Assembly: GCA_001970855.1 (NCBI GenBank)
Contig: LSSN01004009.1
Coordinates: forward strand, 1-17,303
Length of the DNA stretch: 17,303 bases
Reading direction: 5' to 3'
From: Smittium culicis
Lineage: Eukaryota; Kickxellomycota; Harpellomycetes; Harpellales; Legeriomycetaceae
Below are positions 9,889-17,303 of this stretch, piece by piece. The notes beneath the pieces are model-generated. The model saw only the letters and a program-made list of their open reading frames with translations. It was not told the DNA's origin and did no database searches. The position numbers and the translations under genes were made by a program. The number at the start of each line of letters is the position of its first letter. Within the stretch, counting starts at the first letter, position 1.

Positions 9889-10076
9889 CTCTTTCGCGTC
9901 CACCATTATTTAAAAAAGAGAATTTATTAATTCATTAAAGATTTATAAGCAAATTTATTATTTTTGATATTTTTCAACATATCAATATTTCTAAAGGTCT
10001 TGGAACTAAAGAATTTTAACCAAGCATAGTTTGTAATATTTTTTAGGTCAAAAATAGTCTACCGCCCGCTAAAGGG
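9889..10076 (+). mobile_element. 188-bp TTAA-flanked miniature element, copy 3 (piggyBac-like MITE)
   Basis: The left end is CTCTTTCGCGTCCACC with TTAA at 9885-9888. The right end is ACCGCCCGCTAAAGGG followed by ATAA (10077-10080), one base off the expected TTAA. It is again exactly 188 bp and in the same orientation as the other two, but has more substitutions and so is probably the oldest of the three. Confidence 0.75.
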
Positions 10077-10142
10077 ATAAAATGATTCCTTCATAAAGAG
10101 TCCTCATATGCTCTAAAAATATTTAAAACCCAAATAAAATTT

Positions 10143-10159
10143 GAGTCGAAGAAAAAATT
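10143..10159 (+). repeat. Left copy of 17-bp target-site duplication
   Basis: GAGTCGAAGAAAAAATT is identical to 10511-10527 and marks the 5' edge of the retro-inserted sequence. The perfect match implies the insertion is fairly young. Confidence 0.85.
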
Positions 10160-10510
10160 CCGACGTTTGGGTAGGTGCCTATTTTTTATTAATCCTAGTA
10201 TATGTAGGCTCTGACTAGGAGCTAAATGATCTCAACGAATTCGATTTTGTTGGAATGGGCTTAATTCCATGACTACTTGTAACTTCAGTCATCCAACATA
10301 CTTGAAGCAATGCCTGGGCGGATCTTTCAATTGGTAGATTAATCTCATTTCCCTTTAGTTACGCAGCCAGTAGACCGGCAGAGGAATTTATTAGTATTAG
10401 AATATTAGGTTTTTTATGCCTTGCACCAACTTTTCTATTTCTTTAGTTTACTTTACCGCATATTTTCTTTTATTGTTATTGATAAATAAAGTTCCAAGAT
10501 TAAAAAAAAA
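10160..10510 (+). mobile_element. 351-bp retro-inserted polyadenylated sequence (SINE, truncated LINE or processed retrocopy)
   Basis: The insert is bounded by a perfect 17-bp direct repeat and ends in a nine-A tail (10502-10510) directly before the second repeat copy. AATAAA at 10485-10490 is followed by 11 nt and then the tail, the layout of a cleaved and polyadenylated RNA polymerase II transcript. Together these are the hallmarks of target-primed reverse transcription by a LINE machinery. The insert is clearly more GC-rich than its surroundings. Three successive stem-loops lie in its first 135 nt: TCCTAGT/ACTAGGA (10193-10220), TGGAAT/ATTCCA (10251-10269) and ATGACT/AGTCAT (10269-10292). 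No convincing pol III A/B boxes and no known protein were recognised. It could be a SINE, the 3' end of another LINE family, or a retrocopy of a host mRNA or non-coding RNA. Confidence 0.8.
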
Positions 10511-10527
10511 GAGTCGAAGAAAAAATT
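10511..10527 (+). repeat. Right copy of 17-bp target-site duplication
   Basis: GAGTCGAAGAAAAAATT follows directly after the A9 tail of the insert. Removing the insert plus one repeat copy would restore a continuous AT-rich target sequence. Confidence 0.85.
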
Positions 10528-12402
10528 TAATAGAAAATTTTCCGCTCCTCAATTGAATCCGCGATGTAGTGATATGAAATATGTAATTAACCCTATAGAA
10601 TACCTGATTTACTGAGCGAAAATATAATGACTTTTTAATAAAGGTAAGTTGAAATTATTAATCGAAGAATTGGTGTAATGGCTTTTAATTTCTGAAATAT
10701 TTAGAAAATAAAGTTTAACCCGAAATTAATGTACCAATAAAAAACGATTTGAACATATAGACTATGACCACCTAATACTTGTTTATTTGACCCATTAAAA
10801 TATTTAGTAAAATTTATATTTGACCGGAGTAATAAGATTTCTAGATCTATTGGTGTAATTTTTTTAATAACATATTGTTAGATTTTCTAATTAGTGTGTT
10901 TTATCGATTTTCAAACTAAATAATTCGTAAAATTATCACTACCTTAAAGGATATAATAAATAACTATAGTCGTTTTAAGAGAATCTAAACTCATATCTAA
11001 ATACAAATGTTTTAAAATTTTTAATGGATTTTCGATAGATTTTAATCTTTTAATTGGAGAATATATGCGTTAAAATTTATTTTCAGAATTATATTAGATG
11101 ACTGACTGTAAAAAGATCGAATATTTAAGCAACATTTAATTTTAAATCAATTTAAATTGGATATTGATTAAATTTTTTCTAATAAAAAAAGTGAAATTTA
11201 TTCCTTTCGAGATCTATTATATTATATTTTTTTGTATATATAATTATATATAGCATTAAAAGCGGATAAAATGTCCAACGAAAAAGTTTCCGTTTCTTTA
11301 ACTCTTTCAGAATCGGTTGACTTTTTTTGAGCTATCAAAATCACCCAGCCTTGTGAGAAATACATTAATTAATTACAGTCAATTAATTTTATTAGCTATG
11401 AAATATAGTGCATCCATCAAAGATAATTTTTTATTGGTTTATCCAATTATGATTTTTACGTCGGTTCAATTTCGTTGATCCGTAAAAGATCATGTTTAAT
11501 AAATTCGAATATAATAAAAATAGAAAAATCAAATATATTCAAAATTTTCAAAAAAAAGCATAAATTATGGAGTGTTCAAAACTAGCGGATATTAAAAGCC
11601 TGAGTATAATATAATGCACCTAAAATTCAACTATATTTCCAAAAAGGAATATGAAATATTTATGAATTTTTGAAACATCTGAAGTTTATGTATAAGATTA
11701 TATTCCTTGTACATTAAAATTGATTTAGAGTTAATAATTTTATTTATTTATTTATTTATAACTAAGACAGTTATAAAGCTTTAGTCATTATGTTTATACA
11801 AAGAAAAACCTGTTAGATATACGTACAGGCTATACGAAACTTATTATGCGTCAATATGTAGTCAATGGTATCTGCTTACATATAATCTAAATGGTTATAT
11901 TAGGCTATAATATAGTGAAAAATATTAATGTATATTAACAAGGCCTAAAAAAGTCAGCTTAGTAGTACATTTTCTATAAGAAGGAATCAAATTAAAAATA
12001 ATTAGTATTTATAAAAATCCGAATTATTATCTTTTTTTATTGCTTTAAATTACAAAAAAATAATAAATACAAAAGTATATCATTATAAGTTTGATTAGAT
12101 CTATTATTGATGTTTATATAAAAAATTTTAATTATATACTTATCTTGATTAAAGGTTATTTATATCTTTTATAAATTTTTAATTTGGCTTTTAAAAATCA
12201 TTTGAAATATTAGTAAAAGGAAATAATTAGTATTAAAGTTAAAATTAGGTAAATCAATTATTACTTTTTCATTAGAAATAAATGAAAATAGATTTTTTAT
12301 TCAAAGCTTGTGCTTTTCTAGTAGCATTTTTGCAAATTGTTTCAAAAAAAAATATCAAATCTATAATATGAATTAAACAATGATTAAAATAAAAATTGTT
12401 AA
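10528..12402. other. AT-rich stretch without gene, includes (TTTA)n microsatellite
   Basis: No coding frame, RNA gene or transposon terminus was recognised over almost 1.9 kb. A short TTTA microsatellite of five units lies at 11739-11758. TTAACTCTTTCAG near 11298 weakly resembles a left terminus of the 188-bp family but has no matching right end. The region ends in the presumed promoter of the secreted-protein gene. Confidence 0.5.
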
Positions 12403-12410
12403 TATAAATA
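12403..12410 (+). promoter_or_regulatory. TATA-like box upstream of secreted-protein gene
   Basis: TATAAATA lies 104 bp before the ATG at 12515, a plausible distance for a eukaryotic TATA box plus a 5' leader. AT-rich DNA produces such strings often, but the following CCAGCTTAGTACCAGC and the later TTCAACCACG are locally GC-richer and could hold the start site. Confidence 0.35.
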
Positions 12411-12514
12411 TACCCAGCTTAGTACCAGCAAAGAATCATAAAAATCAATAACATTATCTGCAGACTATTCAACCACGAAAAAAAAAAAGCATAATTCAAT
12501 TATAAAAGTTAAAA

Positions 12515-13009
12515 ATGAAACTTTCATTCACCGGTTTTTTACTTACAGCAGCTACTGTTAAATCCGCTTTGTCAAATACAAAAGCTGGTGATGGTTTGAC
12601 CCTTGAACAACAAGAAAAGCTTGCCCGAGAAATTTTTGAAAAAGAGCCTTTCCAAGAAGGCCTAGAGCACGAAAATAGCACTGCATTGGAAAAAAGACAA
12701 GGTTACTACTACTATGGTACATTATGGCACTTTAACAGCCCATCTCCATATTCTTTCATCAGAACTTTACATTATCCGCCGGCCATTTACTACGGACAAC
12801 GTTTCCAATATCTCTACACCTGTTTTGGTTGGTACAGAGGATACTGGGGCTATGATTACTATTACAGATACTATTGGAATACAGATCTAATTTTCAGAAA
12901 CTACTGGTTTGCTCAAGGTTATCCATACGGGTACATCTCATATCGCAAAGGTGGTAAATACTATAACTACCCACGTGCTGCCAAATGGAAGAAAGTCAAC
13001 TACGATTAA
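12515..13009 (+). CDS. Tyrosine-rich secreted protein precursor with Kex2-type processing site
   Basis: The product is 164 aa, encoded without introns. Residues 1 to about 20 form a signal peptide (MKLS, hydrophobic core, small residues before NTKAG). Residues 21-61 look like an acidic, Glu/Gln-rich propeptide with one N-glycosylation sequon (NST, 54-56), ending at Lys60-Arg61, a canonical site for the Golgi protease Kex2. The presumed mature chain (62-164) starts with Gln and is extraordinary: about 27 of 103 residues are Tyr and 6 are Trp, with clusters such as YYYYG and YDYYYRYYW, one Cys (103) and a basic end (KWKK). Codon use and GC content are far above the flanks, as expected of a conserved gene. 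I do not recognise a family. A cell-wall, spore-coat or adhesive role through Tyr cross-linking, or a secreted effector, are both guesses. The Met was chosen because it gives a good signal peptide and is preceded by an A-rich leader (TTAAAA). Confidence 0.9.
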   Translation: MKLSFTGFLLTAATVKSALSNTKAGDGLTLEQQEKLAREIFEKEPFQEGLEHENSTALEKRQGYYYYGTLWHFNSPSPYSFIRTLHYPPAIYYGQRFQYLYTCFGWYRGYWGYDYYYRYYWNTDLIFRNYWFAQGYPYGYISYRKGGKYYNYPRAAKWKKVNYD

Positions 13010-13103
13010 TTATTAATAATTAGTTATATCTATTATTAGATGGTTTAATTTTTAATATTTAGTAGTATAAATATACATTGAATAATTTGAAAAATAAGCC
13101 TAT

Positions 13104-13109
13104 AATAAA
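13104..13109 (+). terminator. Polyadenylation signal of secreted-protein gene
   Basis: AATAAA is about 95 bp after the stop codon of the secreted-protein gene, within an AT-rich 3' region. A second AATAAA occurs near 13158. In this base composition either could be chance. Confidence 0.4.
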
Positions 13110-13504
13110 TCTAGTCATTTAAAAGAATTCAGTTTATTAATCTGAAAAAAATTAAAAAAATAAATTTAATTTGAATGATTCTTGATACTATAGTAAGCTA
13201 AGTATATAGTGATAAATCGTTGTTAAGAGTGGTTTTACAACTAAATACTATAAATATCAGATAATTACTGCAGTAGACCCTATGAGTAAGCGACTGCTAA
13301 TATTGCCCATTTTGGGCTAAATTCACTATCAGATAGCAATTTGTTATTTTATAGGTTTTTAATGCTAAAAATAGCTTGCAAGGCTTTCTCTCTCACTTAA
13401 GAATTTTTTTCTAACGTGCCAATAAGATCGCAGACAATTATTAACACATTATTTATACTCTTATAGTTTACACTTTTATTTTTTCAAGTCATATTATAAA
13501 ATAA
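13110..13504. other. Intergenic stretch before LINE copy
   Basis: There is no coding frame of note. A moderately GC-richer piece (about 13268-13320, with GCCCATTTTGGGCT, a near-palindrome) lies upstream of the first recognisable LINE codons. I looked for a target-site duplication matching the bases after the LINE A tail and did not find one. Confidence 0.4.
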
Positions 13505-15622
13505 AAGATCTTTAAACTATCGAAAGATTCTAAATCGGCCGCAATTGATGCGATCAAAGTAGATCGGAAATTATATTATAATAAAACTTTAAAAATCATT
13601 AGAGAAAATCTATTGACCAATTCCTCCAAAGAATACTGGAAGTATATTAAATCATGCACTGGGAACACTCTGCATAGTGTACCAAACGGCCCAGTGTATG
13701 ACGTAAATAAATATATAATAACCGAAAACAATACAAAATTAGAAATATGGAAAAATCACATCGAAGATTTAGCCAAAGACACTTCTGTAAATAACCCGTA
13801 GTTCAGATAAGTGGTAGTCACTTGTTTTTGAGGATCAGGGCTACTTCCCGGAGTGCGACCACTCAATAAAATGGGCATAAATAACCAAAGCACTAAATAA
13901 TACGCATAATAACAAGGTCCTTGGGGTAGGTGGGATACCAAGCGAGATCTGGATGGTGGTAATTGAGAAAAAATCACCAACATCCTATCTCGCAAAAATT
14001 ATTTACAAAATTATTAGCACAATGTATAACGCCGGGAATATACCTAGCTGTATGACTACTAGTATATTAGTACCGGTCCCCAAGAAGGATGATATGTGAG
14101 AACCCGACAACTATAAGGTAATATCGCTCATACCAACACTAATTTAACTTGTCACAAAGATTTTATCCACCAAATTGGCTGCTATTGATCAAAAATGTGG
14201 ACTAATAGCAAAAGAACAGGCCGGCTTTCGCAGTTTTGAAGCGTGTGCTGCCCAGGTGACTACGCTATTTGAAATTGTGAAGCATCGCAAATTAAAAAAC
14301 CAAGAAACATGGATCTGCTATGTAGATTATAGCAAAGCTTACGACCGAGTTCCACACATGGCGCTGGTATACAAACTAAGAACAGTCGGTATAGGCGGCA
14401 AACTTCTAAATATGGTCACTGGGCTATACTACGAGCCCAAAATAGCTGTGAAGATAGGAAATAATATATCTAATAGCGCAAGATACTTCTGTGGAGTGCG
14501 CCAAGGATGCCCAGCATCACCTATACTATTCGATATTTTTATAAACGACATTTTTGAAAATTTTATAGGGATCAAAGTCCCAGGTATCAATAATAATATT
14601 TCAGGACTACTCTTTGCTGAGTATGCTGTCATTCTTTCAGACTCTGCAAAAAATCTACAAATATCATTGAATGCAATCACTGAATGGTCGGACACCTGGG
14701 AAATGGCTGTGAATGCCTCCAAGTGTGCGATCATGTCCATCAATTGCAATGAACCAACCGATCTAATACTTCAGAGCCAAACTATTCGCGCAAAAAATCA
14801 GTACACCTATCAGGGATAAAAATGAATATCAAATGGTGTATGGCTGATACTATAAAAAATAATAGAATAAAGACTCAGAGAGCCTTATACTCAGCATATA
14901 GCTTCCTAAAACGCCCAGATATCATGACTGAGCTAAAAATAAAATTCATCAATTGTGTCATGCTACCAATTGGGTGCTATAGAGGCGAAACATTTGGAAT
15001 GAGTGAGGCCCGATGCCACTCAATTCAGGCTGTGATGGACCAGGCAACAAGAATATTTGCCAAGGTTGGAAAAAATGCCGCGATGGAAAGAATCCGAGAG
15101 GAACTGGGAATAATCTCGGTTTTTCTCTGCACTATTACATTCAGAGAACGAGCTTTCTTCAAGTGACCGAGATCCAAAACATGGATCACCGATCTTATTA
15201 ATAATCCAATCAAGATGCGGAAATCAACCTGGGTGACGGGTAGCTCAAGATGGATTAGCAGGTACTGTCTAAAAAAAGCTCTTGGAAAAACTGGAGTTTC
15301 ATTGGATAGCAGTAAATCAAAGAACAACATTACCAAAATCCAAAATTGGACTATTAGCCGAAAAATAAAAAACGAAGGTAATTGGATCGGCTTGCAGACG
15401 ATATACCCAGATCAGAGACAGGGTCTGCAAGACAAAAGGAAAATGAGAATTGTCAGCTACTGGACTATCCAGCACCTGGAAAACGCCAAAATCATAAATA
15501 ATAAATCATAAATCATAAATAAAAAATTCAAAATATTTTGTCCCTGCTGCAAACTCAGAACACCTGAGACAGCAGATCGCATACTATTAGACTGCGCCAT
15601 GTGGTACAGAGTGAGGAAATAA
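13505..15622 (+). pseudogene. LINE ORF2 (reverse transcriptase plus C-terminal zinc finger), inactivated
   Basis: The protein can be followed in three steps. Frame 1 (13505-13801) holds the linker (SAAIDAIKVDRKLYYNK ... KEYWKYIKS). After a frameshift near 13800-13820, a second frame runs from 13821 to 14819 with premature stops at 13878, 14097 and 14145; it holds IPSEIW, KEQAGFR, YVDYSKAYDRVP (RT motif A) and CGVRQGCPASPILFDIFIND. After a one-base frameshift near 14812, a third frame continues to 15622 with stops at 15164 and 15509; it holds LPIGCYRGETFGMSEARC, AAMERIREELGI and the zinc-finger-like CPCC-x9-R-x4-C. The catalytic FADD is changed to FAEY (14619-14624), and the His of the C-terminal CCHC finger is Arg (15578). 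Coding-like sequence may continue past 15622 to about 15850. Clearly dead. Confidence 0.9.
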
Positions 15623-15828
15623 ACGATCAGCCAGTTCATACCAGATTCGATCGACATTAATACTAATTTTTTATTTTCTAATTCCAATGAATTCCGGTTA
15701 GGGCTAGTTGGAAAACTCCTTGGGGGGAGTCAAAAAAATCTTTAAGCCAGCTCCGAGCCGGCGCCGCCGATCAAATTTATGAACTGGAAACAGACAAATT
15801 TTTGAACGGCATTCGTGTTTCCAGATCG

Positions 15829-15848
15829 CTTATACTAGAAAGTATAAG
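15829..15848 (+). other. Perfect stem-loop in LINE 3' UTR
   Basis: CTTATACT (15829-15836) pairs with AGTATAAG (15841-15848) around the four-base loop AGAA. Some LINE reverse transcriptases recognise a 3' stem-loop of their own RNA to start copying. The position, about 165 nt before the A tail, makes that conceivable but untested. Confidence 0.5.
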
Positions 15849-15995
15849 TAATTTACCAGCCCCCTTGAACCAATGCCCAGTGAGTTGGAGCTGCTAGAGC
15901 GGCGGAGGGGGGTCGGTTGAAAATTTATTTTTTAAATATTTTTTTAACTTTTTAATATTTTTTTAAAGTTTTTTGTATACCTTAAAATTTTGTTT

Positions 15996-16028
15996 AATAA
16001 ACTCTCTGAGGCAAAAAAAAAAAAAAAA
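15996..16028 (+). terminator. LINE polyadenylation signal and genomic A tail
   Basis: AATAAA at 15996-16001, the 11-nt spacer CTCTCTGAGGC, then 16 A residues. The A run is encoded in the genome as the copied poly(A) tail of the retrotransposon RNA and defines the 3' end of this copy. Confidence 0.85.
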
Positions 16029-16030
16029 CG

Positions 16031-16759
16031 ATTATTCCTAGCTTTCTTGAGTATGAATTCGGAAGAATCAATATCTTCTATAGAGGATGCAAGGAAGCTT
16101 GTAGCTATTGCAAGAAAGAAGGACATTGGAAGCCCAAACGTGAATTTTTAAAAAATAAAAGCACAAAAAGTAACAAATATCTTCAAATTTATAAGATAGA
16201 TCAAACTGATGATCAAGCTATAGACGCATCTGATGCTGATTTAAGCCTAATGGTTAACCGGGAGCGGATCAACCCTCAATTGTAGACTAGGAACATCCCA
16301 AGCTTCTAATTTCGGAACAACGAAGAGAAACTGTTGGAATAAAACGACCTCCTTCCAGTTCTTTAGCTATTGTAGAAGCAATAAAAACCGAAAAAAGCAA
16401 AGGCAGTAATTAGTGAGCAGATTCAAAAAAATTCATTGGGCCAAAATTCTGCGCCCAAAGAACATTGAAAAAATGCTCCCGAAAAAAATGGCAACTATGA
16501 TGACAATAACAGTATCAAAAAAAAAATAAAGAAAAATTAAAATACCTAGCACTCCAGTACCAAAAGACTCATATAGCTACACACGCCAACGGAGTTGGAA
16601 ATTATGGCCGATAAGACCAGAAATAATAAAATAACCGAGGCGCAGTACATAGAATATGAAAAACAATACTTTGTCGAAAATTTTAGAGATTCAGCCGCTG
16701 AAATTAATTATTCATTCGATTTGCCCGATCATACCGATCAGAACATGGACTTGGAGTAA
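16031..16759 (+). pseudogene. LINE ORF1 remnant (zinc-knuckle nucleic-acid-binding protein)
   Basis: LINE ORF1 proteins bind element RNA. The first segment (to the stop at 16283-16285) contains GRINIFYRGCKEACSYCKK followed by EGHWKPKRE, a CCHC zinc knuckle with Cys codons at 16100 and 16109, His at 16124, and Arg (CGT, 16139) where the last Cys should be. Coding-like pieces continue in shifted frames (for example KIPSTPVPKDSYSYTRQ near 16540-16590). The presumed C-terminus is an open piece at 16604-16759 (51 codons, ending DLPDHTDQNMDLE). Multiple stops and frameshifts make this a pseudogene. The N-terminal part is absent, cut off at the A tail of the upstream LINE. Confidence 0.75.
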
Positions 16760-16782
16760 TTAGCTATAAACCAACATTATAT

Positions 16783-17303
16783 ATGCTTGTAAACATCAAA
16801 AAAAGTAAAAAAAAGAAAAGGAAAAAAAAAGATCAACTCTTGGTTCTCAACGTTCAAGAACTCAAAAAAGATACTGTAAAAAGGTACATTGTGCTGAATA
16901 GCACTCTAAAAGACCATCAATTTACAGTAAAAAAAATCAGACAACGTAACGGCCAATGGAGGCATGAAATTCACTCCATTGACCACCAAAAAATCAACTT
17001 TTCAAAAACTGAAATAAAATCAGTCGAAAAAGCTCTAGGCGCGAAAATTAGGCGCGAAAAAAATAAAAAATTTCGATACGCCAATTTCACTGGCCGAAAA
17101 AATCAAAAATTAAATTTCGCTAAAAACAACACTCTGACGGTTATGACCTACAATATAAGAGGCATAAAGAGTGTAAAAGAGGAACTTGAGCACTATCTGA
17201 ATTTTTCAAAGTCGGATAGTGCTAAGCCCGATATCCTGGCACTCCAGGAAACATTTTTAACTAAAAAAACTTACCGCTGCCGTATACCAGGATACACATG
17301 TAT
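16783..17303 (+). CDS. LINE ORF2 N-terminus: AP-type endonuclease domain (incomplete at right edge)
   Basis: An uninterrupted frame of 173 codons starts at ATG 16783 and is still open at the window end. Residues 6-16 are a run of Lys and Arg that could act in nuclear import or RNA binding. From about residue 118 the protein reads TVMTYNIRGI, containing the catalytic Asn (124) of the endonuclease/exonuclease/phosphatase fold. KPDILALQETFL follows, with the metal-binding Glu (156), then IPGYT. This enzyme nicks the target DNA to prime reverse transcription. The ATG lies 23 bp after the ORF1 stop; the frame is open back to 16708, but this is its first Met. The reverse transcriptase should follow to the right of the window. 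With both visible catalytic residues intact, this copy may be recent. Confidence 0.9.
   Translation, partial: MLVNIKKSKKKKRKKKDQLLVLNVQELKKDTVKRYIVLNSTLKDHQFTVKKIRQRNGQWRHEIHSIDHQKINFSKTEIKSVEKALGAKIRREKNKKFRYANFTGRKNQKLNFAKNNTLTVMTYNIRGIKSVKEELEHYLNFSKSDSAKPDILALQETFLTKKTYRCRIPGYTC

Larger units (their letters stand above)
13505..16028 (+). mobile_element. 5'-truncated LINE copy with 3' UTR and A16 tail
   Basis: The element runs from the linker after the endonuclease domain through reverse transcriptase, a C-terminal zinc-finger remnant, 3' UTR, AATAAA (15996-16001), 11 nt, and a 16-A tail (16013-16028). ORF1 and the endonuclease domain are missing at the 5' end, the usual outcome of incomplete reverse transcription. 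The upstream edge is set by the last in-frame stop (TAA 13502-13504), so the true junction may lie slightly further left. The 3' part has unusual GC-rich blocks (15746-15772 and 15897-15917). No target-site duplication was recognised. Confidence 0.88.
16029..17303 (+). mobile_element. Second LINE, 5' part (ORF1 remnant and ORF2 start), continues beyond window
   Basis: Immediately after the A16 tail, a coding-like frame for a LINE ORF1 zinc-knuckle region begins, followed by the ORF1 end and an intact ORF2 start with an AP-endonuclease domain. Orientation is the same as the preceding LINE. Either the upstream LINE inserted into this one or this copy is itself 5'-truncated and lies head-to-tail behind it. 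No ORF1 start was seen on the far side of the upstream LINE. Since its ORF2 begins open and in good shape, this copy looks younger than the one before it, although its ORF1 is degraded. Confidence 0.8.

Noticed and set aside
10160..10501. tRNA-derived SINE head in the retro-insert
   Set aside because: No sequence close to both the pol III A box and B box at the right spacing was found, so only a generic retro-insert is called.
11298..11330. TTAACTCTTTCAG as a further MITE copy
   Set aside because: Only about 10 bases resemble the terminus. The sub-terminal sequence and a right end about 188 bp away are absent.
12496..12681. Minus-strand Ser/Cys-rich frame
   Set aside because: It is antisense to the secreted-protein gene, which has a signal peptide, Kex2 site and coherent composition.
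13756..15687. Several minus-strand frames of 76-106 codons
   Set aside because: All lie antisense to the LINE ORF2 pseudogene and have no recognisable domains.
15944..16126. Minus-strand 60-codon frame with a Phe run
   Set aside because: The Phe run is the reverse complement of the LINE A16 tail. It is an artefact of the 3' end and ORF1 remnant.

Overview
The window is a transposon-rich, extremely AT-rich nuclear segment, most likely fungal. One non-transposon gene is convincing: an intronless, tyrosine-rich secreted protein (12515-13009) with a signal peptide and a Kex2-type Lys-Arg processing site, which is the main reason for the fungal call. Poly(A)-tailed non-LTR retrotransposons and AATAAA signals show that it is eukaryotic. 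The lineage cannot be fixed from the sequence; an early-diverging, low-GC fungus is a guess. I see no tRNA, rRNA, CRISPR, operon or bacterial ribosome-binding-site structure.

Layout. 1-547: fragment of a LINE reverse transcriptase, open at the left edge, with intact FADD catalytic motif but cut off on its 3' side. 548-3554: AT-rich, no supported gene; one patch of higher GC at about 1382-1610 with a hairpin. 3555-6282: a 2.7-kb element with about 375-bp, nearly identical inverted arms and a non-coding core carrying its own small repeats. 6448-10076: three same-strand copies of one 188-bp miniature element, flanked by TTAA and with CCCTTTCCCG-like ends (piggyBac-type signature), plus broken pieces of the same ends. 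10143-10527: a 351-bp retro-inserted, polyadenylated sequence with a perfect 17-bp target-site duplication. 10528-12402: AT-rich, empty. 12403-13109: the secreted-protein gene with TATA-like box and polyadenylation signal. 13505-16028: a 5'-truncated, mutated LINE copy (linker, reverse transcriptase, C-terminal zinc-finger remnant, 3' UTR hairpin, AATAAA, A16 tail). 16029-17303: a second LINE in the same orientation directly after that tail: decayed ORF1 with a zinc-knuckle remnant, then an open ORF2 start encoding the N-terminal part of an AP-type endonuclease, running off the right edge.

How the pieces relate. The LINEs supply the endonuclease and reverse transcriptase needed for target-primed reverse transcription. 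The 351-bp insert has the products of that process (target duplication, A tail) and the same AATAAA-to-tail spacing as the LINE, so it was probably moved in trans by such an element. The inverted-repeat element and the 188-bp family carry no transposase and would depend on enzymes encoded elsewhere. The secreted protein is the only candidate host gene; its neighbours say nothing about its role.
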